Assembly: GCF_900538805.1 (NCBI RefSeq)
Contig: NZ_UPZP01000009.1
Location: 1-40,348, forward strand
Source: an uncultured Dialister sp.
GTDB taxonomy: Bacteria > Bacillota > Negativicutes > Veillonellales > Dialisteraceae
Direction: 5' to 3'
DNA length: 40,348 nt
Positions 32,907 through 40,065 of the stretch are shown one piece after another. The notes under the pieces were generated by a model. It was not told where the DNA came from. It ran no database searches and was given only the letters and a program-made list of their open reading frames with translations. Position 1 is the first letter of the stretch; each line of letters begins with the position of its first letter. The translations under genes and the position numbers were made by a program.

Positions 32907-33497
32907 TCACCGGAATGTAATGGTACCGGTGGCGGCATCCATTTTCTCAATGATAGCCAGGGACTTCAGGTTCACCCCTTTGCTGCGGAGCGCGTCGCCG
33001 CCTCCCTGGAATCCTTTTTCAATGCAGATGCCGACCCCTTCCACAATGCCGCCGGCCTGGGAAACCAGGTCCATGAGACCTTCCACGGCGCAGCCGTTGG
33101 CCAGGAAATCATCCATAATGAGGATATGTTCCCCTTCGTTCAGATACTTCTTGGAAACCACCACATGGTTCACTTTGTTATGGGTAAAGGACTTCACTTC
33201 CGTTGCATACACATCGGCGTCCATGTTGGAGCCTGCCGATTTCTTGGCAAACACTACGGGCACGCCGAAATAAACGGCGGTGAGACAGGCAATACCGATG
33301 CCGGAGGCCTCAATGGTCAGAATCTTATCCACCGGTTTATCGGCAAACAGTTCCTTGAACTCCTTCCCCAGCTGGCTGATAAAAGGCACATCGATCTGAT
33401 GATTCAAAAAACTATCCACCTTCAGCACATTCCCCGGTTTAATCACTCCATCGGTGAGTATCTTCTTCTGTAACAGATTCAATTCTGATGCCATCAT
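32907..33497 (-). CDS. xpt: Xanthine phosphoribosyltransferase
   Basis: The 196-residue enzyme converts xanthine and PRPP to XMP. The PRPP motif is ILIMDDFLANGCAVEGLMDL, and the N-terminal LKVDSFLNHQIDVPF and ASGIGIACLTAVYFGVPVVF are typical of Bacillus-like Xpt. GGGAG lies 5 bases before the ATG, and a second ATG follows directly. It forms an operon with the permease. In Bacillus this operon has a guanine riboswitch. The 58-base leader between the upstream terminator and this start is too short for one, and its core is not seen. Confidence 0.95.
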   Translation of the reverse strand: MMASELNLLQKKILTDGVIKPGNVLKVDSFLNHQIDVPFISQLGKEFKELFADKPVDKILTIEASGIGIACLTAVYFGVPVVFAKKSAGSNMDADVYATEVKSFTHNKVNHVVVSKKYLNEGEHILIMDDFLANGCAVEGLMDLVSQAGGIVEGVGICIEKGFQGGGDALRSKGVNLKSLAIIEKMDAATGTITFR

Positions 33498-33555
33498 TCC
33501 TGCTCCCTTTCTTATAAATAAAAAGATAATATTTACTTATTTTATCATGGGCCGC

Positions 33556-33603
33556 CAACCAATGCAAAAAAAAGAGGAGCCATGAAATCAATTCACAGCT
33601 CCT
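33556..33603 (-). terminator. Terminator after the acid phosphatase
   Basis: AGGAGC and GCTCCT pair around a loop that includes CTGTGAATTGATTTCATG, followed by an uninterrupted run of eight T on the minus strand. Confidence 0.88.
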
Positions 33604-33618
33604 GATGATCATGGAAAA

Positions 33619-34896
33619 TTACTGCCTGAACAGTCTTTCCAGGTCCTCCCATTTCATCATGCCGTCTTCATTTTTTAAAATCCCATGGAAGGTCAAAGGA
33701 TATTGCAAGGGACTTTCCCCTTCCTTAGGCACCGTAAGGCGGCGGATATCCCGGGATGAAGGATAGAGAAGGCTTACGGACCCGTAAAGAATGCCGTCGG
33801 AACCCTTCCATTTCTCAATCACCAGTTTCACACCGAAGGGAACCTTCTTTTCGATGGATCCCGGAAGCTCATAGGGACGTGTGCCCAGGGCGCTAAGGAT
33901 GGCAGTCATATTGGAGTCATGGCCGCAGATAAAGGAGAATTTCCGGCGGCTTTCCATTTCCCCATCCATCATACGGACCAGCGGCAGGGCCATGTAATGA
34001 GCGGCCTCGGGCTCACCGTAGAGAAGGATGCCGAAATCATCTTTAATGCGGCCGATTTTTTCCCAGTCCCCGAAGGTCATGGTATGGCCAAAGGCCGCTT
34101 GGCTGTCATCTTCGGTTTCATAATAGCGGATGAGAAGGGAATCGGCCAGGGAGTGGGCCGTTTTGAGGGATCCCGTCATTTTCGGCTTTTTGCCGCTTTT
34201 CATGGTGATATGGAGGTCCTCCGGTACAAACCCTTTGAAATCGCCCTTCTTTGCTGCCGGAGAGGAAGGAATATCCAGTACCCTGGAGAGCTCCTGGAAA
34301 TCGCCGGCCATTTCTTCTTTTTTAGCAGAAATGAAGGAATCCGCCCAGATTTTCTCCCCCTTCTGAATGGCAGAAAGGGTATCTCCCCTAAGGGAAGCTG
34401 GCAGGCTGGTGCTGAAGGCAGCATCCTTCGTTCCCTCCGGTTTATGATGGACCCTGATATTTGCTTCCGGCGCCACACCGGCGGCAAAGTAATGGGCCGT
34501 GGCAATGGTGCGCTGGTCCGAATCGGCGTAGAAATAAACGTCCTTTCCTTCCCAGTCCTTCGGGGATACCATGAATTTTTCCTTATCCAGCTCATTCTTC
34601 ACGGACTGGCCCATCATGGTTTCCACCAGACCGCCCCGGTTGGACAAATCTCCCGGAGCGCCTTTATAATCCTGCCAGCGGTGAGGGGTCAAGGCCCTCC
34701 TTTTTTCACTGTCCGTTGCCATGGGAGAGCGCAGATTATGGCGGCTGAAAATGACCACCTTCTGCAGTTCATAGCTCTGATGCAGCCCTTCCCTGGCTTC
34801 TGCCGGCATACCCGGCAGAAGGGACAGAGAAAGGAGAAGGGCGGAAGCCGCAAGGCCCGCCGCTTTTTTATAATGAATCCACTTGGAAATAACCAT
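33619..34896 (-). CDS. Secreted histidine acid phosphatase (glucose-1-phosphatase-like)
   Basis: The 425-residue protein has a signal peptide (MVISKWIHYKKAAGLAASAL, then a hydrophobic run and a likely cut after PAEA near residue 34). The phosphohistidine motif is FSRHNLRSPMA and the proton-donor motif is CGHDSNM. RHNLR is the form in E. coli Agp rather than the RHGxR of AppA phytase, so sugar-phosphate substrates are plausible. AAAGGAGG precedes the chosen ATG; a longer frame 12 codons upstream lacks a signal-like start. It lies alone between two terminators and would act outside the membrane, freeing phosphate or sugars. Confidence 0.88.
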   Translation of the reverse strand: MVISKWIHYKKAAGLAASALLLSLSLLPGMPAEAREGLHQSYELQKVVIFSRHNLRSPMATDSEKRRALTPHRWQDYKGAPGDLSNRGGLVETMMGQSVKNELDKEKFMVSPKDWEGKDVYFYADSDQRTIATAHYFAAGVAPEANIRVHHKPEGTKDAAFSTSLPASLRGDTLSAIQKGEKIWADSFISAKKEEMAGDFQELSRVLDIPSSPAAKKGDFKGFVPEDLHITMKSGKKPKMTGSLKTAHSLADSLLIRYYETEDDSQAAFGHTMTFGDWEKIGRIKDDFGILLYGEPEAAHYMALPLVRMMDGEMESRRKFSFICGHDSNMTAILSALGTRPYELPGSIEKKVPFGVKLVIEKWKGSDGILYGSVSLLYPSSRDIRRLTVPKEGESPLQYPLTFHGILKNEDGMMKWEDLERLFRQ

Positions 34897-34936
34897 ATTT
34901 CCTCCTTTGAAACAGGTATATCTGTCAAACAAATAG

Positions 34937-34983
34937 AAAAAGGACTGTGAACAAAATGATTCCTATTTTTCACAGTCCCCTTT
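34937..34983 (-). terminator. Terminator after dapA
   Basis: GGGACTGTGAA pairs with TTCACAGTCCT around a 17-base loop, followed by TTTTTC on the minus strand, 11 bases after the dapA stop. Confidence 0.82.
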
Positions 34984-34993
34984 CTTCATTTAT

Positions 34994-35905
34994 TTATTTT
35001 ACCAGTCCGCCGTAATCTTTCAGCATCTGGTAAACATGGTTCTTTTCATCTTCCGACGGTTCCACCATGGGGAGACGGAAATGGCCGCCGGGCTGGCCGA
35101 TGAGGTTCACTGCCGTCTTCACCGGAATGGGACTGGCAATGAAGAACATGCCCTTCATGATAGGATACATCTTGATATGGAGGGCCCGTGCCTTTTCCAG
35201 GTCTCCCTTTTCAAAAGCATCCACCATGGCAAGAAGGTCATCGCCGATGACGTGGCTGGCTACGGAAATCACGCCTACACCGCCGGCTGCCAGAATGGGC
35301 AGAGTGAAAGCATCGTCGCCGCTGTAAATCATGAAATCGTCAGGAAGGAGTGCCTTTTCCTTGGTCACCTGATCCCAGTTGCCGGTGGCATCTTTGATGC
35401 CTACCACATTGGGGCAGTCGTCCACGATTCTCTTAATGGTTTCCGGCTGGATGGATACGCCGGTGCGGCCGGGAACGTTATAGAGGACGATGGGCAGGTC
35501 CACGTGCTTTGCAATGGCACGGAAATGCTGGTACATGCCTTCCTGGTTCGGTTTTACATAGAAAGGAACAATGGCCAGGGCGCAGTCAATGCCGGTCTTC
35601 TTGGCTTCCCTGCCAAAAAGGATGGTGTCCTTTGTGCTGATGGTGCCGATATTGCCCATAACGGGGACTTTCTTGCCCGGCGCATTTCTGCCTACGGCAT
35701 CTACAATAGTTTTGTAGAGTTTCAGCTTTTCCTCGGAGGTCATGGTAGCGCCTTCACCGGTGGTGCCGCCTACCAGAATGCCTTCGGAGCCATGGGCCAC
35801 GAGGTGCTTTGCCAGTGCGGCTGCGCCTTTGTAATCTACGGAACCATCTTCAAGAAATGGAGTAATCATGGCGGTAATAACCCGTCCAAATTTTGCAGTT
35901 GCCAT
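34994..35905 (-). CDS. dapA: 4-hydroxy-tetrahydrodipicolinate synthase
   Basis: The 303-residue TIM-barrel aldolase condenses pyruvate and aspartate semialdehyde, the first step of the diaminopimelate branch. Motifs are GGTTGEGATMTSEEK, YNVPGRTGVSI with the catalytic Tyr, and the Schiff-base Lys in VGIKDATGNWDQV. AAAGGAG lies 9 bases before the start. It lies on the same strand as asd and dapB but is cut off from them by 389 bases of repeats, so it probably has its own promoter there, and the octamer array ends only 26 bases upstream. Confidence 0.96.
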   Translation of the reverse strand: MATAKFGRVITAMITPFLEDGSVDYKGAAALAKHLVAHGSEGILVGGTTGEGATMTSEEKLKLYKTIVDAVGRNAPGKKVPVMGNIGTISTKDTILFGREAKKTGIDCALAIVPFYVKPNQEGMYQHFRAIAKHVDLPIVLYNVPGRTGVSIQPETIKRIVDDCPNVVGIKDATGNWDQVTKEKALLPDDFMIYSGDDAFTLPILAAGGVGVISVASHVIGDDLLAMVDAFEKGDLEKARALHIKMYPIMKGMFFIASPIPVKTAVNLIGQPGGHFRLPMVEPSEDEKNHVYQMLKDYGGLVK

Positions 35906-35930
35906 TTTTTATTCTCCTTTATGTTTATTT

Positions 35931-35982
35931 AGTGAGCTGGTGAGCTAGTGGACTAGTGGACTAGTGGACTAGTAGTCTAGTG
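35931..35982 (+). repeat. Octamer tandem array, 6 units, in the dapA leader
   Basis: After a partial agtg come agctggtg, agctagtg, gactagtg (twice), gactagta and gtctagtg. On the minus strand it sits about 30-80 bases before the dapA start, where a promoter or leader is expected. Confidence 0.88.
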
Positions 35983-36033
35983 GCTGGGGAAAATCAGCCA
36001 CGGTGCAAACCTTCCCGCCGACTGGGATTGTTT

Positions 36034-36247
36034 AGTGAGCTAGTGGGCTAGTGTGCTAGTGGGCTAGTGTGCTAGTGGGCTAGTAAGTGTCACTATCTAC
36101 ATGTACCAGGATTCTTCGCCCGGGGTCAGAATGCGCGCAAGTGAGGGCAGGAAGGCAATCCCGTAACGCTGACTTTATAATCATCGCCGCCAAAGGCGGC
36201 GATACCTTCCCCTTTGAACCTTTTGAACCTTCTGAACCCTTTGAACC
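36034..36247 (+). repeat. Composite intergenic repeat unit, copy 2, with octamer array
   Basis: A shared block (36010-36029) leads to six octamers (36038-36085). Next are AAGTGTCACTATCTAC (36085-36100), a foldback GGATTCTTC...GGGTCAGAAT (36109-36132) and the core ATCCCGTAACGCTGA (36158-36172). A hairpin ATCGCCGCC-AAA-GGCGGCGAT (36183-36203) and four 9-bp TGAACC units (36212-36247) complete it. It has the same order and orientation as 25361-25706. No gene is seen between dapA and asd. Confidence 0.85.
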
Positions 36248-36294
36248 CACTTGCAATGGGGGCAATACTTGTTCCCTATCGAATGAACCAAATT

Positions 36295-37329
36295 TCAAAT
36301 CATATCATGGGCAATCATGTATTCTGCAATCTGCAGGGCATTGAGAGCGGCGCCTTTGCGGATCTGGTCGCCGCAGACCCAGAGGTTCATGCCGTTTTTG
36401 CTGTAGAGGTCTTTACGGATACGGCCTACGGCCACGTCGGTTTTGTTGGAGGTGTCCAGAGGCATGGGGTAAATCATATTCTTGATATCATCCACAAGAA
36501 CGGCACCCTTGAAGCCCTGGATAGCTTTCTTTACTTCGTCGGTGGTAAGGGGTCTTTCGGTTTCAATATAGATAGATTCTGCATGGCTGCGAATCACCGG
36601 TACCCGGACAGCCGTAGGCGTAATGGCAATGGTGTCATCGTGGAAAATCTTGTGGGTTTCATTCACCATCTTCATTTCTTCCTTGGTGTATTCGTTGTCC
36701 AGGAACACGTCGATCTGGGGAATCACGTTGTAGGCGATCTGGTAGTGCTTCGGCAGGCTGGCGGAGGGAAGAATCTTCGGTTCGTAGGTTTCCCCTTTGG
36801 CAATGGCTGCCGCTTCGTCTAAGAGTTCGTCGATGCCGTCCTTGCCGGCGCCGGAAACGGCCTGGTAGGTGCTGACGATGATGCGCTTGATTCTGGAAAT
36901 ATCATAAATCGGCTTTAAGGCCATGAGCATGATAATGGTGGAGCAGTTCGGGTTGGCAATGATGCCCTTGTGTTTCGCAATATCTTCCGGGTTGATTTCC
37001 GGAATTACCAGCGGAACCTCCGGGTCCATGCGGAAGGTGGAGGAATTGTCGATGACTACAGCCCCCCGTTTCGCCGCCTCCGGCGCCAGGGTCTTGCTGA
37101 TGCTGCCACCGGCAAAGAGGGCGATGTCGATATTTTCAAAGGATTCGGGCTTTGCTTCTTCGACGGTGTATTCCTTCCCCTTCACCAGTACCTTTTTCCC
37201 GGCAGACCGTTTCGATGCCAGAAGCTTCAGGGATGCGAACTGAAAATCCCTTTCTTCAAAAAGGCGAATGAATTCCTGTCCCACGGCGCCGGTGGCGCCA
37301 AGGACTGCTACGCGCGGCAGTTTACTCAT
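36295..37329 (-). CDS. asd: Aspartate-semialdehyde dehydrogenase
   Basis: The 344-residue NADP-dependent enzyme reduces aspartyl phosphate, giving the semialdehyde used by DapA. The nucleotide site is VLGATGAVGQEFIRL; the catalytic Cys is in IANPNCSTIIMLMALKP, and SGAGKDGIDEL and the His in IRSHAESIYIETERP are present. It starts 9 bases after dapB ends, so the two form an operon. The aspartokinase gene is not in the window. Confidence 0.96.
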   Translation of the reverse strand: MSKLPRVAVLGATGAVGQEFIRLFEERDFQFASLKLLASKRSAGKKVLVKGKEYTVEEAKPESFENIDIALFAGGSISKTLAPEAAKRGAVVIDNSSTFRMDPEVPLVIPEINPEDIAKHKGIIANPNCSTIIMLMALKPIYDISRIKRIIVSTYQAVSGAGKDGIDELLDEAAAIAKGETYEPKILPSASLPKHYQIAYNVIPQIDVFLDNEYTKEEMKMVNETHKIFHDDTIAITPTAVRVPVIRSHAESIYIETERPLTTDEVKKAIQGFKGAVLVDDIKNMIYPMPLDTSNKTDVAVGRIRKDLYSKNGMNLWVCGDQIRKGAALNALQIAEYMIAHDMI

Positions 37330-37338
37330 AGAAGCACC

Positions 37339-38130
37339 TCATTCCAGATAATTTTCCAAACCATATACAAAGCCCTTGACGGTCATGCACTTCTTGCAGG
37401 CCAGCATGACGCCGGGCATAAAGGACTTTCTGTCCAAAGAATCATGACGCAGAGTTAAAATTTCCCCATAACCGCCGAAAAGCACTTCCTGGTGAGCCAC
37501 ATAGCCGGGAAGACGGACGGAATGGATGGTAATGCCCTCATACTTGCCGCCACGGACGCCGGGAAGGCTTTCCTTCGTTTCATCCGGCTCCGGTGCGCTG
37601 GTGCGGGCAGCCGCCATCTTTTCAGCGGTGAGCTTGGCAGTGCCGGAGGGAGCATCATATTTATGGTTATGATGGAGCTCAATAATTTCAGCATTGGGCA
37701 TGTATTTAGAAATTTCTGCGGAAACCTTCATAAGAAGCACAGCGCCCAGGGAGAAATTCGGAGCCACCAGGCCATTGGCGCCGGTTTTGGCAGCAATTTC
37801 AGAAAGCTCCTTCCGCTGTTCCGCGGTAAGTCCCGTAGTACCGATGACCATGTTCACACCGTTTTCAAGGACAAACTTCGCATTCTGATAAATCACCTTG
37901 GGGCTTGTGAAATCCACCACCACGTCCGGCTTCTTCACCTTGAACGCTTCCTCCAGGGAGGGAGAAATGGTAATGCCGTTATGACCGGTGCCGACGACTT
38001 CCCCCAGATCCTTCCCTGCTTCGCCGGGATCTACGGCCCCTGCGATTTCCAATCCTTCCTCAGCCATCACAGAACGGACCACTTCACTCCCCATGCGTCC
38101 GGCTGCGCCATTCACTAAGACTTCAATCAT
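37339..38130 (-). CDS. dapB: 4-hydroxy-tetrahydrodipicolinate reductase
   Basis: The 263-residue enzyme reduces the DapA product with NAD(P)H. It has NGAAGRMGSEVVRSV at the N-terminus, VVDFTSPK, VIGTTGLTAEQ, the signature ELHHNHKYDAPSGTA and GRMG-type phosphate binding. GGAGG lies 8 bases before the start. It is first in the dapB-asd operon. Upstream is a candidate promoter (TTGACG at 38226-38221, then TACCAT after 17 bases) with an inverted repeat over its start region. Confidence 0.96.
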   Translation of the reverse strand: MIEVLVNGAAGRMGSEVVRSVMAEEGLEIAGAVDPGEAGKDLGEVVGTGHNGITISPSLEEAFKVKKPDVVVDFTSPKVIYQNAKFVLENGVNMVIGTTGLTAEQRKELSEIAAKTGANGLVAPNFSLGAVLLMKVSAEISKYMPNAEIIELHHNHKYDAPSGTAKLTAEKMAAARTSAPEPDETKESLPGVRGGKYEGITIHSVRLPGYVAHQEVLFGGYGEILTLRHDSLDRKSFMPGVMLACKKCMTVKGFVYGLENYLE

Positions 38131-38184
38131 GAATAACTCCTCCTTCTATGGCTCTATAGGCGGAATTTCCCTATAAGGCATCTG

Positions 38185-38199
38185 ATAGTTTACAACTAT
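38185..38199. promoter_or_regulatory. Candidate operator before dapB
   Basis: ATAGTT-TAC-AACTAT is a perfect 6-bp inverted repeat at the downstream edge of the candidate dapB promoter, where a repressor would block transcription. ATAGTTAACTAT beside the metK promoter has the same arms with no spacer. No known regulator is assigned. Confidence 0.35.
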
Positions 38200-38249
38200 G
38201 GTAGTATAAAACTTCTGTAACGTCAATAAGGGAAATGATATTTTATAGG

Positions 38250-38469
38250 GCACTGCGCCCTTGTGACACGCCTGGGGCGTGAGGGTTCAGAGTGGGAAGG
38301 TTCTTAAGATTGACCGGCCTTACGGCCGGAGGGTTCTTAAGTTTGACGGCGCCCTTGGCGCCGAGGGTTGTGGATAGCCGCCTTTGGCGGCTATGCTTAT
38401 GAAGACAGCGTTACGGGATTTGCCTTCCCGCCCCACCGTCATCCTGAGCGCAGCGAAGGATCTCGGTAC
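38250..38469 (+). repeat. Chain of hairpins, GTTACGGGAT core and foldback repeat
   Basis: The hairpins are GGGC...GCCC, CACGCC-TGG-GGCGTG, CCGGCC-TTAC-GGCCGG, GGCGCC-CTT-GGCGCC and ATAGCCGCC-TTT-GGCGGCTAT (38374-38394). The first four are each followed by AGGGTT. Then come ACAGCGTTACGGGAT (38405-38419) and GTCATCCTGAGCGCAGCGAA... (38438-38469). There is no coding sequence. Confidence 0.8.
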
Positions 38470-38499
38470 TTGAAGCATATGAGACAGTCGGTAGTAAAT

Positions 38500-39100
38500 A
38501 CCAGTCAGCGGGAAGGAGCCGCCTACAGCGGCAGGTGGTGGGCGCCATTTAATTCGTGTAAGGCGCTTCTTATGATAAAACCAGATAACCGCCCTGACGG
38601 GCGTTGAAAAACAGGCAAACCGGGCTGACGCCCGTCGGAAATACACCCCTATCCCCGCCTGTCGGCGGTACTTCCCCCGGAGGGGGAAGTTTGCTCTATG
38701 CTAGTCTTTGGCTTCACATGCGAGAAACAACATGGCGGTGAATTAGCCACCTTCGGTGGCTTTTCCCCCTTTGGTGCCTGCGGCACCACCTTCCCCCCGC
38801 AAAAGCGGTGGGACAATAAAGCCCCGGTAAACATTTGCTTCAAAAAGTTGCTCTACATTAAGCACGGGTTGTTGTGCCCCCGCTTGCGGGAGAAAGGTGG
38901 TGGCGACAGCCACCAAAGGGGGTGCGCTTTTTCCTCGCCCGAAGGGCGGTTGTACGGTTTTACTAGCCCACTAGCCCACTAAAGTTGTTTTATACAAACT
39001 GGCGCCTTCAATTATTTAAAAAGCGCCACCACAACCCTCTGAACCCTGTGAACCTTTTGAACCCTTTGAACCCTCACGCCCGCAAGGGCGTGTCCACAGC
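38500..39100. repeat. Hairpin-rich repeat module, copy 2, with an inverted partner
   Basis: 38727-39095 matches copy 1 (27935-28320) block by block: GTGAATTAGCC, a hairpin, TTTTCCCCCTTTGGTGCC, GGCACCACC, AGCCACCAAAGGGGGTGC, the GGCGCC arms, four TGAACC units (39037-39072) and CACGCCC-GCA-AGGGCGTG. 38510-38690 carries related blocks in the opposite direction, including CTTCCCCC-GG-AGGGGGAAG. Two and a half minus-oriented octamers sit at 38961-38981. The whole gap 38131-39140 holds no gene. Confidence 0.78.
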
Positions 39101-39102
39101 AT

Positions 39103-39132
39103 AAAAAAAGAGCCACAGTTTCCTGCAGCTCT
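39103..39132 (-). terminator. Terminator after rpmA
   Basis: On the minus strand AGAGCTGCAG-GAAA-CTGTGGCTCT, with two wobble pairs and a GAAA tetraloop, is followed by seven T. It ends the rplU-prp-rpmA operon. Confidence 0.88.
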
Positions 39133-39140
39133 TTCTGCTC

Positions 39141-39425
39141 TTATTCCTCAACAGGATATACGCTGACCTGCCTCTTGTCTCTGCCAAGACGTTCGAAAGC
39201 GATTCTGCCTTCTGCGGTAGCAAAGAGTGTGTCATCCTTGCCGATCTTAACGTTCAGGCCGGGATGGAGATGGGTGCCTCTCTGACGAACGATGATGTTG
39301 CCAGGTTTAGCAATCTGTCCTGCGTGCATCTTTGTGCCAAGGCGCTGGGCGTTGGAGTCACGGCCGTTGCTTGTGCTGGACGCACCTTTATGATGAGCGA
39401 ATAACTGAAGATCAAAAAGTAACAT
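39141..39425 (-). CDS. rpmA: 50S ribosomal protein L27 (precursor)
   Basis: The 94-residue protein starts MLLFDLQLFAHHKGASSTSN. The first residues, ending LQLFA, form the Firmicutes-type N-terminal extension that Prp removes between A and H. The core is GRDSNAQRLGTKMHAGQ, GNIIVRQRGT and HPGLNVKIGKDDTLFA. The ATG chosen has AAGGGG 8 bases upstream. A GTG three codons earlier overlaps the prp stop but has no better site. The mature N-terminus reaches the peptidyl-transferase centre. Confidence 0.96.
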   Translation of the reverse strand: MLLFDLQLFAHHKGASSTSNGRDSNAQRLGTKMHAGQIAKPGNIIVRQRGTHLHPGLNVKIGKDDTLFATAEGRIAFERLGRDKRQVSVYPVEE

Positions 39426-39430
39426 GAAAT

Positions 39431-39757
39431 TCACCCCTTTATGTCTAGAATCTTTAAATGGCGGGGGTATTGGTTTTCCACGTTCCGAAGACCGTGAACC
39501 ATGGTTTGGAAAAGAACCTGGCTTTTTTCATCCTCCGGGGATGAAATTTCCACCTGCATGAAGCCGAAGTCAGAATCAAAGGTCCCTTCCTGATGAAGTA
39601 CATCCTTAAGTCCACCGGCAGTGGTCAATGTGATGGCACTGACGGCGGCACAGATGAGATCATATTCCCCATCCTTTTCATAACCATCTGCGTGTCCACG
39701 AATGGAAAAGCCCCGATAGAGACCTTTCTCATCGTGAAGCATTTTTACAGTGATCAT
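39431..39757 (-). CDS. prp: Ribosomal-processing cysteine protease Prp
   Basis: The 108-residue protease removes the N-terminal extension of L27 in Firmicutes and relatives. The catalytic pair is His22 in IRGHADGY and Cys36 in DLICAAVSAITLTT, with the usual spacing. It lies between rplU (1-base overlap) and rpmA, the standard position of YsxB. The matching L27 extension ending LQLFA supports function. Confidence 0.95.
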   Translation of the reverse strand: MITVKMLHDEKGLYRGFSIRGHADGYEKDGEYDLICAAVSAITLTTAGGLKDVLHQEGTFDSDFGFMQVEISSPEDEKSQVLFQTMVHGLRNVENQYPRHLKILDIKG

Positions 39758-40065
39758 TATGCTTCGATTTTTTCAATCTTAACCTTTGTGAAAGGCTGAC
39801 GATGACCCTGGCGGCGGCGGTAGTTGGACTTAGCCTTGTACTTGAAGATACGGATCTTGCGTTCCTTACCCTGTTCAAGGACCTTGCCGGTTACCTTGGC
39901 ACCTGCCACGTTGGGCGCGCCGATCTTGACGTCATCTCCGGAAACCAGAAGAACTTCGTCAAAAGTAACTTCAGCACCTTCTTCAACGTCCAGTTTTTCG
40001 ATGGAAATAACCTTGCCTTCTTCAACAACGTACTGTTTTCCACCTGTTTTGATAATTGCGTACAT
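39757..40065 (-). CDS. rplU: 50S ribosomal protein L21
   Basis: The 102-residue protein begins MYAIIKTGGKQYVVEEG and ends with the family's basic part, KYKAKSNYRRRQGHRQPFTKVKI. It binds 23S rRNA. GAGGAGG lies 7 bases before the ATG. It is the first gene of the rplU-prp-rpmA operon, preceded by a leader of about 100 bases and a consensus promoter. Confidence 0.97.
   Translation of the reverse strand: MYAIIKTGGKQYVVEEGKVISIEKLDVEEGAEVTFDEVLLVSGDDVKIGAPNVAGAKVTGKVLEQGKERKIRIFKYKAKSNYRRRQGHRQPFTKVKIEKIEA

Noticed and set aside
33498..33555. Guanine riboswitch before xpt
   Set aside because: The short AT-rich leader has no aptamer core and ends at the upstream terminator.
38131..38240. Lysine riboswitch before dapB
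   Set aside because: The interval to the first repeat is about 110 bases, too short, and lacks the L-box core.
38649..38982. Open frames of 64 and 94 codons on opposite strands
   Set aside because: Both are within copy 2 of the hairpin module, overlap each other and are not conserved as protein with copy 1.
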